Below the pieces are notes generated by a model that was not told where the DNA came from, ran no database searches, and saw only the letters and a program-made list of their open reading frames with translations. Below are positions 22,098-32,416 of a DNA stretch of 64,000 bases, piece by piece. The position numbers and the translations under genes are program-made. The stretch spans positions 62,001-126,000 of the forward strand of contig NZ_QGDQ01000005.1 in NCBI RefSeq assembly GCF_003149145.1, read 5' to 3'. This DNA is from Quadrisphaera granulorum (lineage in GTDB: Bacteria > Actinomycetota > Actinomycetes > Actinomycetales > Quadrisphaeraceae). Within the stretch, counting starts at the first letter, position 1. Each line of letters opens with the position of its first letter.

Positions 22098-24002
22098 GTG
22101 CCGTCACACCGCGGAGCCGAGCAAGGCTTCGGTGACTCCTCCGGGGTCGCGGTGGACGTGCGCGAGCGCACCGAGGCAGGGCCGCGTCCGGCGTCCTGGC
22201 CCAACAGCCGCGCTGACAGGGCCGGCCGGGGTGGCACCCCCGAGGCAGCCGTGCCGGCTGCTCGCGGCGGACGCCGCGCCACCGCGGTAGCCACCCCGCC
22301 GGACGGATTCCGTGAGCTTGCGGCGTTGCTCGGTGTTCCCGAGCAACGCACCGCGCCGCCGGCCTGGGCCGCGGGGCTGCCGGTCGCGCACCCTTCGGCC
22401 CCCGTGCCGCTCCCCGTGCCGGACGGGCTCGCCGGCCGCAGGTCGTCCGCGCCGCCGGCGCCGTCGGAGCCGACCTGGGACGCCGGGTGGCCTACTACTG
22501 ACGAGCTCACCGCCGTCGAGGCGCCGCTGCGCCGCCGCCGGCGTGTCGCGCAGCCGTCAGCCGCCGTCGCCGCGCCGGTGGTCGCTCCCGCTCCCGTTCC
22601 GGTTCCGACGGTCGTTCCCGAGCTGCCGACCCGTCGTTCCCGGCGCGCCGCCACCGGCCCGGTCGACGCACCCGCCCGACCTGTCGAGCCAGCCCGCCCC
22701 GGCAGCCGCCGGGCGCTGCGCGAGCAGGCGGCCCGCGCGGCCGGTCACGCGGCCACTCCGGCTGCCTCCGGGTACGCGCCGATGCTGCCCTCGCGCTCGG
22801 ACACCGATGTGCTGGCCCAGCTCGAGGCGCTGCTCGCCGAGACCGCGCCGGCGCCGTCGCCGGCCCCGTCGCCCGTCACCCCGGCTGCGCCTGACGCCCG
22901 TCCGTTCGCCGAGGACGACCTCGACCTGCGCACGGATCCCCTGTTCCCCGGCGTGGGCTGGTCGCGTCGCGACGTCGAGCACGCACAGTCGGCCCCTGCG
23001 GTCGAGGCGCCGACCACCCCCGCCGCCGGCTGGGTCGTGGAGACGACCCCCGTGGTGCTGGCGCCCGCGCCGACGGCAGCGGCAGTCCACGAGGCTCTCC
23101 TCTCCGAGGACGACGTCGCGCAGCCCGTCTTCGCCCCGCGCCGTGGACCGGCCGCCCACCGTCTGCCCCGCCGGGCGCGGGTCGCGCTGCCCCACTTCGC
23201 CGTCGTGGGGGCCCTCGGGGTCGCCACCCTCGTCGCCCCTCTCGTGGGCACCCACCTGCGCGCCGAGGCGGACACCACCACGGGCACCACCGCCGACGCC
23301 GGGGCCAGCACCGCGCGCGCCGCCGCAGCCTCCGGGGTGGCCGACGTCGCCGACCTCGTGGCCGAGCGTGCTGCGCAGGCTCTGACCGTCTCCCGCGCCG
23401 CCGCTCGTGAGAGCGCGCTGCAGGCCACCACGCAGCGCGCCGCCGCCGCCCAGGTCGCCGCGGACGCCGCCGCACAGGCCGCCGCCGAGGAAGCCGCGCG
23501 GGTTCAGGCCGAGAAGGAGGCTGCGGAGCGGGCTGCCGCGGCACACCAGGCCGCGCTCCAGTCCCTCGTGGGTGACTGCAGCGGCGCCCGCCCCGACATC
23601 TCCGGCAACAAGAACGGTCGCCTCGACGACGACCAGATGTGCGGACTGTGGCAGGACAAGCACCGGCTCCGCGCCGACGCAGCCGTCGCTTTCGCGGAGC
23701 TGAACCTCGCCTACCGCGACCACTTCGGCAAGGACATCGTCATCACCGACTCCTACCGCTCCTACCAGGCGCAGGTGCAGGTGCGCCGCAAGAAGCCGGG
23801 CCTCGCCGCGGTGCCGGGCACCAGCGAGCACGGGTGGGGTCTCGCCGTCGACCTCGGCGACGGTGTCCAGACCAGCGACGAGCACTACGACTGGCTCATC
23901 GAGAACGCCCCGAAGTTCGGCTGGGACCACCCGGCTTGGGCCCGCAAGGGCGGCGGCGGTCCCTACGAGCCGTGGCACTGGGAGTACGTCGCCGGGGAGT
24001 GA
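22098..24002 (+). CDS. M15 family D-Ala-D-Ala carboxypeptidase with long cytoplasmic N-terminus
   Basis: 634 residues. Residues 1-350 are disordered, rich in Pro, Ala and Arg, and should lie in the cytoplasm; a single membrane segment follows (FAVVGALGVATLVAPLV, about 375). An Ala/Gln/Glu coiled coil (about 415-490) leads to a C-terminal VanY-type peptidase (500-634). The zinc motifs are SEHGWGLAVDLG (HxxxxxxD) and WHWEY. It should trim peptidoglycan peptides outside the membrane. GTG 22098 has GGAGG seven bases upstream; longer frames lack this. The cytoplasmic tail is uncommonly long for the family and may tether to a partner. Confidence 0.88.
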   Translation: MPSHRGAEQGFGDSSGVAVDVRERTEAGPRPASWPNSRADRAGRGGTPEAAVPAARGGRRATAVATPPDGFRELAALLGVPEQRTAPPAWAAGLPVAHPSAPVPLPVPDGLAGRRSSAPPAPSEPTWDAGWPTTDELTAVEAPLRRRRRVAQPSAAVAAPVVAPAPVPVPTVVPELPTRRSRRAATGPVDAPARPVEPARPGSRRALREQAARAAGHAATPAASGYAPMLPSRSDTDVLAQLEALLAETAPAPSPAPSPVTPAAPDARPFAEDDLDLRTDPLFPGVGWSRRDVEHAQSAPAVEAPTTPAAGWVVETTPVVLAPAPTAAAVHEALLSEDDVAQPVFAPRRGPAAHRLPRRARVALPHFAVVGALGVATLVAPLVGTHLRAEADTTTGTTADAGASTARAAAASGVADVADLVAERAAQALTVSRAAARESALQATTQRAAAAQVAADAAAQAAAEEAARVQAEKEAAERAAAAHQAALQSLVGDCSGARPDISGNKNGRLDDDQMCGLWQDKHRLRADAAVAFAELNLAYRDHFGKDIVITDSYRSYQAQVQVRRKKPGLAAVPGTSEHGWGLAVDLGDGVQTSDEHYDWLIENAPKFGWDHPAWARKGGGGPYEPWHWEYVAGE

Positions 24003-24064
24003 GCCCCGTCAGCGGCCGGCAGGCGCGCTGGTAGTCTCATCGGGCCGCGTCCAGCGTGGCAGCT

Positions 24065-24139
24065 GCCCCCGTAGCTCAGGGGATAGAGCACCGCCCTCCG
24101 GAGGCGGGGGCGCAGGTTCGAATCCTGCCGGGGGCACCA
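24065..24139 (+). tRNA. tRNA-Arg (CCG)
   Basis: 75 nt with a 7-bp acceptor (GCCCCCG/CGGGGGC), anticodon loop CTCCGGA giving anticodon CCG, normal D and T arms, and an encoded CCA. It reads CGG, a common Arg codon here. Confidence 0.95.
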
Positions 24140-24141
24140 GT

Positions 24142-24181
24142 GCGAGGCCCGGTCAGACCGCGAGGTCAGGCCGGGCCTCGC
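24142..24181 (+). terminator. Hairpin after tRNA-Arg
   Basis: An 11-bp stem GCGAGGCCCGG/CCGGGCCTCGC with an 18-nt loop starts two bases after the tRNA end. Confidence 0.6.
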
Positions 24182-24214
24182 GCGTGTGTCAGACCCTTCG
24201 TGAAGACTTCCCTC

Positions 24215-24619
24215 GTGATCGTCGAGGTGCGAGCGGCGGGACGTCCCGGTGAGGTCGTCGACAGAGAGGTCCCGGCGCCGATCGGGACGACCACCCTGCG
24301 ACGCCTGCTGACGGCGCTCGTGCAGTCCGAGGTGGAGGCGTACGAGGCGCGCCGGAGCGAGCAGCTCGTGCTGCGCGTGCTGACTCCGGCGGACCTCGCC
24401 CTGGGGCACGCAGACGGCCGGTTCCGCGGCGGTGGGAGGTCGGTCCCGGCGGCGCCCGCCCTCGCGACGGCGGTCGCGCGGGCGCTGGAGGCCTTCGAGG
24501 ACGGCCTCGTGCTCGCCCTCCTCGACGGGGAGCCCGTGGACGACCTCGACGCCGACGTGCACGTGGACGTTCGGACGCGGCTGCGTCTGGTGCGCCTGGT
24601 CGCGCTGACGGGCGGCTGA
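24215..24619 (+). CDS. Small protein of unknown function paired with the DUF4132 gene
   Basis: 134 residues, not recognised. It begins with a beta-like IVEVRAAGR stretch, has a helix-forming middle (LRRLLTALVQSEVEAYEARR; ALATAVARALEAFEDGL) and ends DVRTRLRLVRLVALTGG. It looks soluble. Only three bases separate its stop from the GTG of the broken DUF4132 gene, so the two form an operon. The start is uncertain: GTG 24215 follows an AAGACT box by six bases, while GTG 24200 would add five residues. A role with DUF4132 is inferred from position only. Confidence 0.6.
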   Translation: MIVEVRAAGRPGEVVDREVPAPIGTTTLRRLLTALVQSEVEAYEARRSEQLVLRVLTPADLALGHADGRFRGGGRSVPAAPALATAVARALEAFEDGLVLALLDGEPVDDLDADVHVDVRTRLRLVRLVALTGG

Positions 24620-24622
24620 GCG

Positions 24623-27600
24623 GTGCTGACGCGGGAGCAGGCGCAGGAACACCTCAAGGCCTTCGCCGCGAGCACGGAGAGCCCTCTGGGGGGGGGGTGG
24701 AGCACTGCGGCCTCCGACCGGCGGACCGCTGGCCCAGCGGCTGCAGCGCTGGGCCGACGACGTCTGCGCTGACGACGGCGTCGACGTCGCCGAGCTGCTC
24801 GACGCCCTCGACGCCGAGCAGCTGCGGCAGACCTTCTGCGAGGTGCGTCCGGAGCTCGGTGAGGCGCTGGCCCGGTGGTGGTCGTGGGCGCGCTCGGCGC
24901 CCTACCAGGTGGGCTGGGAGCGCCGGGGCTTCCGCAGCAGTTGTCCGAGCGACACGCTGCTGGCGCGCAGCGAGACCCTCCGCCAGCTGCTCGTGCTGGC
25001 CGGGAACTGGCCCTGCGACGCCGCGTGGTTCGCCACATGGCTGTCCCACCTCCCGGTCCCTGGGGGTGCCCTCGCCGGGCTGCTCGCCTCGGAGGTCACC
25101 GCCGGGAACGACGCTGTCACGGAAGCCCTCCTCGCCAGCGCCTTCGGGCGCCACCCGGTCAGTGGCACCACGCGCGACGGGCTGGCCGCCCTGCTGGGCA
25201 GCGACCGGCCGGACCTGTGGGAGCAGGTCGTGGTGCTGCTGCGGGCCGCCGGACGGCAGGAAGGTCTGCGGTCGGTGATCCTCGAAGCGGTCGACCTGGC
25301 CCACCCGAGTGCCTTCGCCGCGCTCCTGGACGTGGTGGTCAGCGAAGACCTCGTGAGGTTCGCGGGCACGGTCCGTGCTGTGGGGGTGTGGTTCGGTGAG
25401 GAGCTGGCCGCCAGGCGCACCGGGCAGCTGCCCGGACTGCTCGCGGAGCTGGCCCGCGCCCTCGTGGACCCTGCGCCGCTCGCCCGGGAGCGCGTGCAGC
25501 CGGGCGCACCGGAGGAGACCTTCGTCCGCCTCTTCGCCCTCGCCCAGCGCGACGCCCACGCGGCGGTCGCGGCCGCGGCGGATCTGCTCGCAGGTCCTTC
25601 CGGCGGGGACGCCGGCCCGGGTGTGCGCCGTGCCGCTGTCCGCCTCCTCGCGGAGCTGGGGCTGCCGCAGGCCAGGGCGGCGCTGCGCCCGTGCCTGGCA
25701 GACCCCGACCTCGCGGTGTACGCCACCGCCGTCTCCGCGTGGCCGACCGGTCCGTACGCCCGTGACCGGCACGCCCAGCTCGACGACGACGACGTCGAGG
25801 TGCTGCTGGAGCGGGTGCGGACGCTGGGCGCGCCCACCAAGGTCGAGACGGGGGTCGTGGGGAGCCGGTTGCTCCAGGTCGGCTCGGCCCACGCCGCCGA
25901 CGTCGTCCTCGCCCACCGGCCGGTGGCCGCTGCTCCGCCGGAGGCCCTCGCCGCGGCCTCCGCCGACGGTCGCTCGGGTGCGGTGCAGGGGCTCGCCGAA
26001 GACCCGGTCGCCCACCGCGCGGCGCTGTTCGGCTATGTCACCGACCCGTCCTCCTGGGTGCGGTCCCAGGCGCACCGGGCGCTGGAGGCGCTGCCTGAGA
26101 TCACTCCGGCCGAGGCCGCGCTGCTCCAGGACGCGCTGCGGCGCAAGGCCGGCGACGTGCGACGGACCGCTCTGACGCTGCTGCAGCGCCAGTCACCGGA
26201 GGCGGTGGCCGCATCGGTCGCCGCGCTGGCGGCGGGCACACCGGAGCAGTCGGCTGCTGCGGGCGAGCTCGAGCAGCGCGCCGGCCTGGGAGGTGCTGAG
26301 GCCGCGGGAGCGCCCCCGCCGACGCAGCTCCCGCAGCACCTGCGCCACCGTCCCGAGAAGCGCACCCCGGCCGAGCGGCCCGTGGCGCCGCCCGGGGACG
26401 GGTTCGCCCGGTTCCACGCCACCTGTCTGCGCGTGGTCACGTCGCTGCGGGCGTGGTTGTCGGAGCACCGCGACGTGGAGTTGCGCACCTGGTACGGGGA
26501 GGTGGCCCTCCTGGCGGACCTGCGGTGGCTGCCTGACGCGGCGCCCGGCGCGCCGCTGCCGCTGGAGGAGGTGCTGGGGCCGTGGTGGGAGCGCACCGCG
26601 CCCGAGTTCACCGACGGCGGGCTCGAGCTGGCGCTGCTGCGGGCAGCGCTGCCGCGACAGGACGCGCCGTGGGCGGCGAGCGTCTCCGCCCGGGTCGTCG
26701 GCCCCGTCCCCGAAGACCCGCACGCGTCGGCCCTGGTGCTGCCGGTCATCGACAGCCTCGCGGGCTCGCGGTGGCGCAGCTCGTGGGCCGACGTCGTGCT
26801 GGACGCCTTCGAGGTCCTCTTCGCCGAGCTGCCTCTCTCCACGCTGGCCGGTCCGACGGCCACGGCGGAGCGGCTGGGGTCGCGGCGGGTGCTCGTCGAG
26901 CCCGGGTACGAGGTCTGGTGCGACGGCCGCGAGGCTTTCGCGCCACCGGAGTCCGTGCTGCCGCTGGAGACCCTGACCCCGGGGCAGGTGGCCCGGCTAT
27001 GGCGCCTGGCCCGCTTCCTCGACGAGCCGGAGGGCGCGCTGGACGTGCTCGACGGGCCGCGGGTCCGCCATCACGAGCTCTACGAGCTGGGCTCCGGTGA
27101 GGGGCGGCTCGTGCCCGACCAGCCCTGGCGCCACCGCCCCGGTGAGGAGCTGCTGTGCCGGGCCGTCGAGGCGGGGGGCGGCCACGCGCGCCGACCTCCT
27201 GGACGCCCTGCTCCTCGTCGACGGCCGGGGGCAGCCACTGGAGGGCCTCGGCGCCACCACCGGCGCCCTCGAGGAGCTGACGTCGCAGCGGCCGCCGGCC
27301 TGGGCACGCACCGCTGCTGTCACCGCGGTGGTCGACGAGGTGCGGGCCGCCGCGATTGGCGGGGAGCTCTCGCGCGGTGACCTGCCGGGCCGCTCTCCGA
27401 CGTGGCGAGGCGCGTGCGCTCGGTGACGGGCGTCGACCTCGTGGTGTCGCTCCTGGTGGCGCTGGGCCAGCGGCCCTTCGCCCGCGGGTACGTGTGGGCG
27501 ACAGCCGGGAGGGGTCGCTCTCGAGGCTCGTGCGGGCCTGCTCCCCGGCGCCCGGGGAGTCGGCGGAGCAGCTCACCGCCGCGCTGCGCGCTGCTGACGT

Positions 27601-29446
27601 CCCGCAGCCCCGCGTGCTGGAGCTGGGCTTCTACGCCCCGCAGTGGGCGGGGTTCGTGGAGTCCCACCTCGGCTGGCCGGGGTTCGAGTCCGCCGTCTGG
27701 TGGGTGCACGCCCACACCAAGGACGACGAATGGTCGCTGGACCGCGACCTGCGCGAGGCGTGGACCTCCGCCGTCGCCCAGCGCACCCCGCTGGACGCCG
27801 CCGACCTCGTGCGTGGTGCTGCGGACGTCTCCTGGTTCCAGCGCGTGCTCCACGAGCTGGGGGAGGAGCGCTTCGACGCGGTGCTGGCGGCGGCCAGGTA
27901 CGCCGCGTCCTCTGGCGGGCACAAGCGCGCCCAGCTGTTCGCCGACGCGCTGCTGGGGCGGGTGGAGGAGGGGGCGCTGCTCGAGCGGATCCGCTCCAAG
28001 CGGCACCAGGACGCCGTGCGGGCGCTCGGGCTCCTCCCCGTCAGCGGCCCGCGTGATCCGGCGGTGCTGGGGCGCTACGAGGTGCTGGTCGGCTTCGTGG
28101 CCTCCGACCGCACGTCGGGCTCGCAGCGGCGGGCGTCGGAGAGCACCGCTGTGGAGGTCGCCCTGGAGAACCTGGCGCGCTCGGCGGGTTACCGAGACCC
28201 GGCCAGGCTCACGTGGGCGGTGGAGGCCGAGGCGGTGCGAGACGTGGTCGACGGCCAGCTCACCGCCACCCACGGGGACCTCACCGTGACGCTCTCGCTC
28301 GAGGCCGACGGGTCGCCCCAGCTCGCGGTGGACCGAGGCGGCCGCGCGCTGAAGGCCGTTCCGGCAGCAGCGGCCAAGGTCCCGGCGGTGGCCGCTCTGA
28401 AGCACCGGGCGGCCGCGCTGCGCCAGCAGGCTTCGCGGATGCGCCGCTCGCTGGAGGCCTCGTGCGTGGTGGGGGAGGTCTTCGCCCCGGACGAGGTGGC
28501 CGAGCTGCTGCGCCACCCGGTGCTGGCGGTCGCGCTGCGCACCCTGGTGCTCGTCTCCGCCGAAGGGGTGGCAGGTTTAGCCACCGACGACCCGCGCGTG
28601 CTGCGCGGTCCCGAGGGGCAGGACAGGCCCGTGGACGGGTCGGGGCTCTGCATCGCCCACCCCGTCGACCTGCTCGCCGGGGGCGAGTGGCCCCAGCTGC
28701 AGCACGCCCTGTTCACCTCGGGCCAGCGGCAGCCCTTTCGGCAGCTGTTCCGGGAGCTCTACGTGCTCACGGCCACGGAGACTGGCGACGGGCTGCTCTC
28801 GCGCCGGTACGCGGGGCACCAGGTGGAGCGGCGTCGCGCCGGGGCGCTCCTGTCCGCTCGGGGCTGGGTGGCGGACCACGAGGCCGGCTGGGCGCGGACC
28901 TTCCACGCCCAGAGGATCACGGCGTGGTGCACGCTCGACGGCGGGTGGCTGTCTGCTGCGGAGGTGGAGGACCCCGCGCTTGGTGAGGTGCACTTCGTGC
29001 GCACGGGCACCTGGGACGCGGTGCCCGTGGGGGAGGTGCCGCCGCGGATCTTCAGCGAGGTGATGCGAGACCTGGACCTCGTGGTGTCGGTGGCGCACTC
29101 CAGCGGGGTCGACCCCGAGACCAGCGAGTCGTCGGTGCAGGTGCGACGACGCCTCGTGGAGGAGACGGCCCAGGCGCTGGGGCTGCCCAACGTCGAGACC
29201 ACGGAGCACCACGCGCGCGTGCACGGCCGGCTGGGCACGTACTCCGTCCAGCTGGGCTCGGGGGTGGTGCACCGCCAGCCGGGTGGCGCGCTGCTGCTCG
29301 TCCCGGTGGGGGCCCAGCACCGGGGCCGGGTGTTCCTTCCCTTTGCCGACGACGACCCGCGGACGGCGGAGGTGGTCAGCAAGGTGGTGCTGCTGGCGCG
29401 GGACCACCGCATCCAGGACCCGACGGTCCTCGAGCAGCTCACCTGA
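24623..29446 (+). pseudogene. DUF4132 family protein, frame broken at four homopolymers
   Basis: Read through, it would give about 1600 residues. The C-terminal part (about 28830-29410; RYAGHQVERRRAGALLSARGWVADHEAG) matches the DUF4132 (MolR/WGR-associated) type; the N-terminal two thirds are helical repeat-like. Four frame breaks are visible. There is one extra G in the ten-G run 24688-24697 and one extra G in the six-G run 27173-27178. One C is missing near 27387-27391, and one G is missing in GGG 27486-27488. Correcting each gives continuous protein and the net change is zero. These may be sequencing errors, phase-variable tracts or real decay. Function unknown. Confidence 0.75.
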
Positions 29447-29751
29447 CGTCGTCGCGGTGAGCGCCGGGACACCGGCGGTGGGTCGCCCATGCCCTGGGGG
29501 CATCGGTGGCGTCGTCGTCGATCATTGCTTGGGCGCCGCTGCCCCCGCACGCTGCCGGGTAGCGACCAGACCATCGAGCGAGACGTTGTTGTCGTCGTCG
29601 TGGCAGCCGGTGCCGCCGGGTGAGCCGTCCTGACGATCATCCGGCGCCTGGTTTCCCCGGCGTCCTCCCGTTCTGAGACGCTGCGCCGCAGCGACAGCAC
29701 TCCCGATCCTCCGCCGTGAACTCCGTCCTGCCCCACCGAGAAGGAGCATGC
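29447..29751. other. Gap without a recognised gene (305 bases)
   Basis: A short inverted repeat ATGCCC/GGGCAT lies near 29490. AAGGAG at 29741-29746 belongs to the next gene. A small minus-strand frame here has no ribosome binding site or family likeness and is not called. Confidence 0.4.
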
Positions 29752-31143
29752 ATGAGCAGCACCAGCGAGTACCGGATCGTCAACCCCGCCACCGGTGAGG
29801 AGCTGACCTCCTACCCGACCGCCACCGACGCCGAGGTCGAGGCCGCCATCGCCGCTGCCGCCGCCGCGCACAGCGGCTGGTCGCGCAGCAGCACCGCCGC
29901 GCAGCGCGGCGAGCTCGTGCGCCGCGTGGCGGCGCTGCACCGTGAGCGCCGCGAGGAGCTGGCCGACGCGATCGTGCGGGAGATGGGCAAGCCCAAGGAG
30001 GCCGCGCTCGGCGAGGTCGACTTCTCCGCGGACATCTACGAGTTCTATGCCGACCGCGCCGAGCAGCTCACGGCGGACCAGCCGATCGAGCTGCTGGGCG
30101 GCGAGGGCAGCGCGGTCATCCGTCGGGTGTCGCTGGGCCCGCTGCTGGGGATCATGCCGTGGAACTTCCCGTACTACCAGGTGGCCCGGTTCGCTGGCCC
30201 CAACCTCGTGGTGGGCAACACGATCCTCCTCAAGCACGCCCCGCAGTGCCCGCTCTCGGCCGAGCTGATCCAGAAGACCTTCGACGACGCCGCGGCCGAG
30301 CTCGGGGCCCCGGCGGGCACCTACGTCAACGTGCGCCTGACCAACGACCAGGCCGCCGCCGTCATCGGCGATCCGCGCGTTGCCGGCGTCTCCCTGACCG
30401 GTTCGGAGCGCGCCGGTGCTGCCGTCGCTGAGATCGCCGGGCGCCACCTCAAGAAGGTGGCCCTGGAGCTGGGCGGCTCCGACCCGTTCGTGCTGCTGTC
30501 CACCGACGACCTCGACTCCGTGGTCGAGTCCGCCGTCGCCGCGCGCCTGGACAACACCGGGCAGTCGTGCAACGCCGCCAAGCGGTTCATCGTGGTGGAC
30601 GACCTCTACGAGCCGTTCGTGGAGAAGTTCACCGCCAAGATGGCCGCCGCCACGACGGGAGACCCGTTCGCCGACGGCACCGACCTGGGGCCGCTGAGCT
30701 CTCTGGCCGCGGCCGAGCGCCTGGCCGACCAGGTCGAGCGCGCCGTCGCCGCAGGCGCCACGCTCGTCACGGGGGGCACCCGCGACGGCGCCTTCTACGC
30801 GCCGACCGTCCTCACCGACGTGGTGCCGGGCAACCCGGCCTACTCCGAGGAGCTGTTCGGCCCGGTGGCGGTGGTGTACCGCGTCGCGGACGAGGACGAC
30901 GCCGTGGAGCTGGCCAACGACACCGCCTACGGCCTGGGCTCGTACGTCTTCACCACCGACGAGGCGCAGGCCGCGCGGGTGGCGGACAAGATCGAAGCCG
31001 GCATGGTGTTCGTCAACTGCGTGCTCGCCGACTCCCCGGAGCTGCCGTTCGGCGGCGTGAAGCGCAGCGGTACCTCCCGTGAGATGGGCACGCTGGCCGC
31101 TGACGAGTTCGTCAACAAGAAGCTCATCCGCATCGCCGGCTGA
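29752..31143 (+). CDS. gabD: NAD(P)-dependent succinate-semialdehyde dehydrogenase type
   Basis: 463 residues, aldehyde dehydrogenase superfamily. Seen: PWNFPYYQVARFAGPNL (about 140), ELGGSDPFVLL with the general-base Glu (about 240), and GQSCNAAKRFIVVDD with the catalytic Cys (about 275). The likeness is to the short GabD/SSADH class, which oxidises succinate semialdehyde to succinate. ATG 29752 has AAGGAG five bases upstream. It could complete a 2-oxoglutarate to succinate route with Kgd, which is known in mycobacteria, but it is not linked to kgd here and other aldehydes are possible. A strong palindrome ends it. Confidence 0.87.
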   Translation: MSSTSEYRIVNPATGEELTSYPTATDAEVEAAIAAAAAAHSGWSRSSTAAQRGELVRRVAALHRERREELADAIVREMGKPKEAALGEVDFSADIYEFYADRAEQLTADQPIELLGGEGSAVIRRVSLGPLLGIMPWNFPYYQVARFAGPNLVVGNTILLKHAPQCPLSAELIQKTFDDAAAELGAPAGTYVNVRLTNDQAAAVIGDPRVAGVSLTGSERAGAAVAEIAGRHLKKVALELGGSDPFVLLSTDDLDSVVESAVAARLDNTGQSCNAAKRFIVVDDLYEPFVEKFTAKMAAATTGDPFADGTDLGPLSSLAAAERLADQVERAVAAGATLVTGGTRDGAFYAPTVLTDVVPGNPAYSEELFGPVAVVYRVADEDDAVELANDTAYGLGSYVFTTDEAQAARVADKIEAGMVFVNCVLADSPELPFGGVKRSGTSREMGTLAADEFVNKKLIRIAG

Positions 31144-31152
31144 TCCACCCCG

Positions 31153-31209
31153 GACGTGATCATGGGCGTCCGCCACCCGTCGAGGGTGGCGGACGCCCAT
31201 GATCACGTC
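31153..31209. repeat. Long palindrome, GATCATGG family, copy 2
   Basis: A perfect 26-bp stem with a 5-nt loop; arms begin GACGTGATCATGGGCGTC and pass through CGCCACCC. It lies between convergent gabD and the serine hydrolase gene. The core matches the palindrome at 7676-7729 with compensating changes in both arms, a sign that the hairpin is kept by selection. Confidence 0.85.
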
Positions 31210-31219
31210 GGGAGGGTGC

Positions 31220-32416
31220 TCACGGTTGCAGGTGCGCGCCGATCGCGTCGAAGGCGTCGACGGTGCTGAACAGCCGCCAGGCGTCCTGCGGGTAGGGCCA
31301 TGCGGAAAGCTTGGCGGCCACCAGGCCCGTGCTGCGGTTGACGTAGACCATCTGCCCGTGGATGCCCAGGCACAGCAGCAACCCGGGGCGGGGGACCCAC
31401 ACCTGGTTGCGGTAGGCCCCGCCGGGCATGCGGTTGTCGCCCGGGCTCGCCGCGAATGCGTCGCGGGAGTCCGGGTCGCCGATGACGGTGTCGTGGACCC
31501 AGCTGGCGCTGACCACCTGCTGCCCGCTCACCGACACGCCGTCCTGCAGTAGCACCAGGCCCATCCGGGCCAGGTCGCCGAGGGTGGCCGAGATGCCGCC
31601 GTCGAACATCGAGCTGCCCTCGATGTCCACGCCGACGGAGGCGTCGAACTGGGCGCCCATCGGGGCCCAGACCAGCTGCGAGACCAGCTCCGGGAAGCGC
31701 TGGCCGGTCACGGCCTCGCACACCCAGCCCAGGATGTCGGTCTCGCAGCTGCGGTACTCGAACGGCCCGCCGTGTGCGCTCTTGGCGGTCAGACCCGCCA
31801 GGAAGCCGCGCAGGGTGTAGGGGACGTCGTCGGACAGTCGTGGGGCCCAGCCGAAGGCCTGCTCGAGCACCCTGACCTCGGCGGTCGGGTCGAGGTAGTC
31901 CTCCGAGAACCGGATGCCCGAGCGCATGTCGAGGAGGTGGCGCACGGTGGCGCCGCTGTACCCCGACAGCCTCAACTCCGGCACCACATCAGCCACGAGG
32001 GTCTGCGGGTGCAGAACGCCTCTGTCGACGAGGGCGCCGACGAGCAGGCCGACCACCGTCTTGCTCACGGACATGAGTAGGTGCGGGGAGGCGGGCCCCA
32101 TCCCGGTGTCGTAGTGCTCGGCGAGCACGCGGCCCCCGTGAAGGACCATCCAGCCGGCTGTCTCGGTGCTCGACAGGACGTCACTGACGGTCCGCCCGTC
32201 GGGCAGCCTCACGTCTCCGAGTGGCTGCGGGTGGGCGGGCACCTGCGGCGCCGGTCCCTCTCCGCGGGCGATGACTGCGCTGGGGAACAGCTGCGACATG
32301 TGCCGGAACGTCCAGGAGACCTGGTCGGGCGCCTGCCAGTTTGACAGCGTGACCGGGACGTCGGGGCGATCTGTGCGCTCCCCGATCACCCGGTCACCTC
32401 CGTGCAGCGTGCTCAT
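31220..32416 (-). CDS. Beta-lactamase-fold serine hydrolase (NylB/6-aminohexanoate-dimer hydrolase-like)
   Basis: 398 residues without a signal peptide, so probably cytoplasmic. The serine motif is S116-V-S-K119. The second motif is EYRSC, a Tyr-x-Ser in place of Tyr-x-Asn (about 222), and HGQ near 355 stands for the third box. This set and its spacing fit the class-C-like NylB/EstB branch (Ser112, Lys115, Tyr215 in NylB), which splits small amides or esters. Its ATG overlaps the ATP-grasp stop by four bases, so the two are made together. Substrate unknown; an amide made or handled by the ATP-grasp partner is an attractive guess. Confidence 0.82.
   Translation of the reverse strand: MSTLHGGDRVIGERTDRPDVPVTLSNWQAPDQVSWTFRHMSQLFPSAVIARGEGPAPQVPAHPQPLGDVRLPDGRTVSDVLSSTETAGWMVLHGGRVLAEHYDTGMGPASPHLLMSVSKTVVGLLVGALVDRGVLHPQTLVADVVPELRLSGYSGATVRHLLDMRSGIRFSEDYLDPTAEVRVLEQAFGWAPRLSDDVPYTLRGFLAGLTAKSAHGGPFEYRSCETDILGWVCEAVTGQRFPELVSQLVWAPMGAQFDASVGVDIEGSSMFDGGISATLGDLARMGLVLLQDGVSVSGQQVVSASWVHDTVIGDPDSRDAFAASPGDNRMPGGAYRNQVWVPRPGLLLCLGIHGQMVYVNRSTGLVAAKLSAWPYPQDAWRLFSTVDAFDAIGAHLQP

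Noticed and set aside
24056-24199. Upstream extension of the small gene at 24215
   Set aside because: The extended frame runs through tRNA-Arg and its terminator; a start after the tRNA is needed.
29522-29749. Minus-strand frame of 75 codons in the gap before gabD
   Set aside because: No ribosome binding site, no -10 box, biased composition and it overlaps the gabD leader.
28759-31206. Long minus-strand open frame opposite gabD and DUF4132
   Set aside because: Composition is that of an antisense shadow; gabD on the plus strand has all ALDH motifs and a ribosome binding site.
31220-32416. Serine hydrolase considered as an antibiotic-resistance beta-lactamase
   Set aside because: No signal peptide, and the second motif is Tyr-x-Ser with HGQ as the third box; this fits the NylB/esterase branch, not class A or C beta-lactamases.
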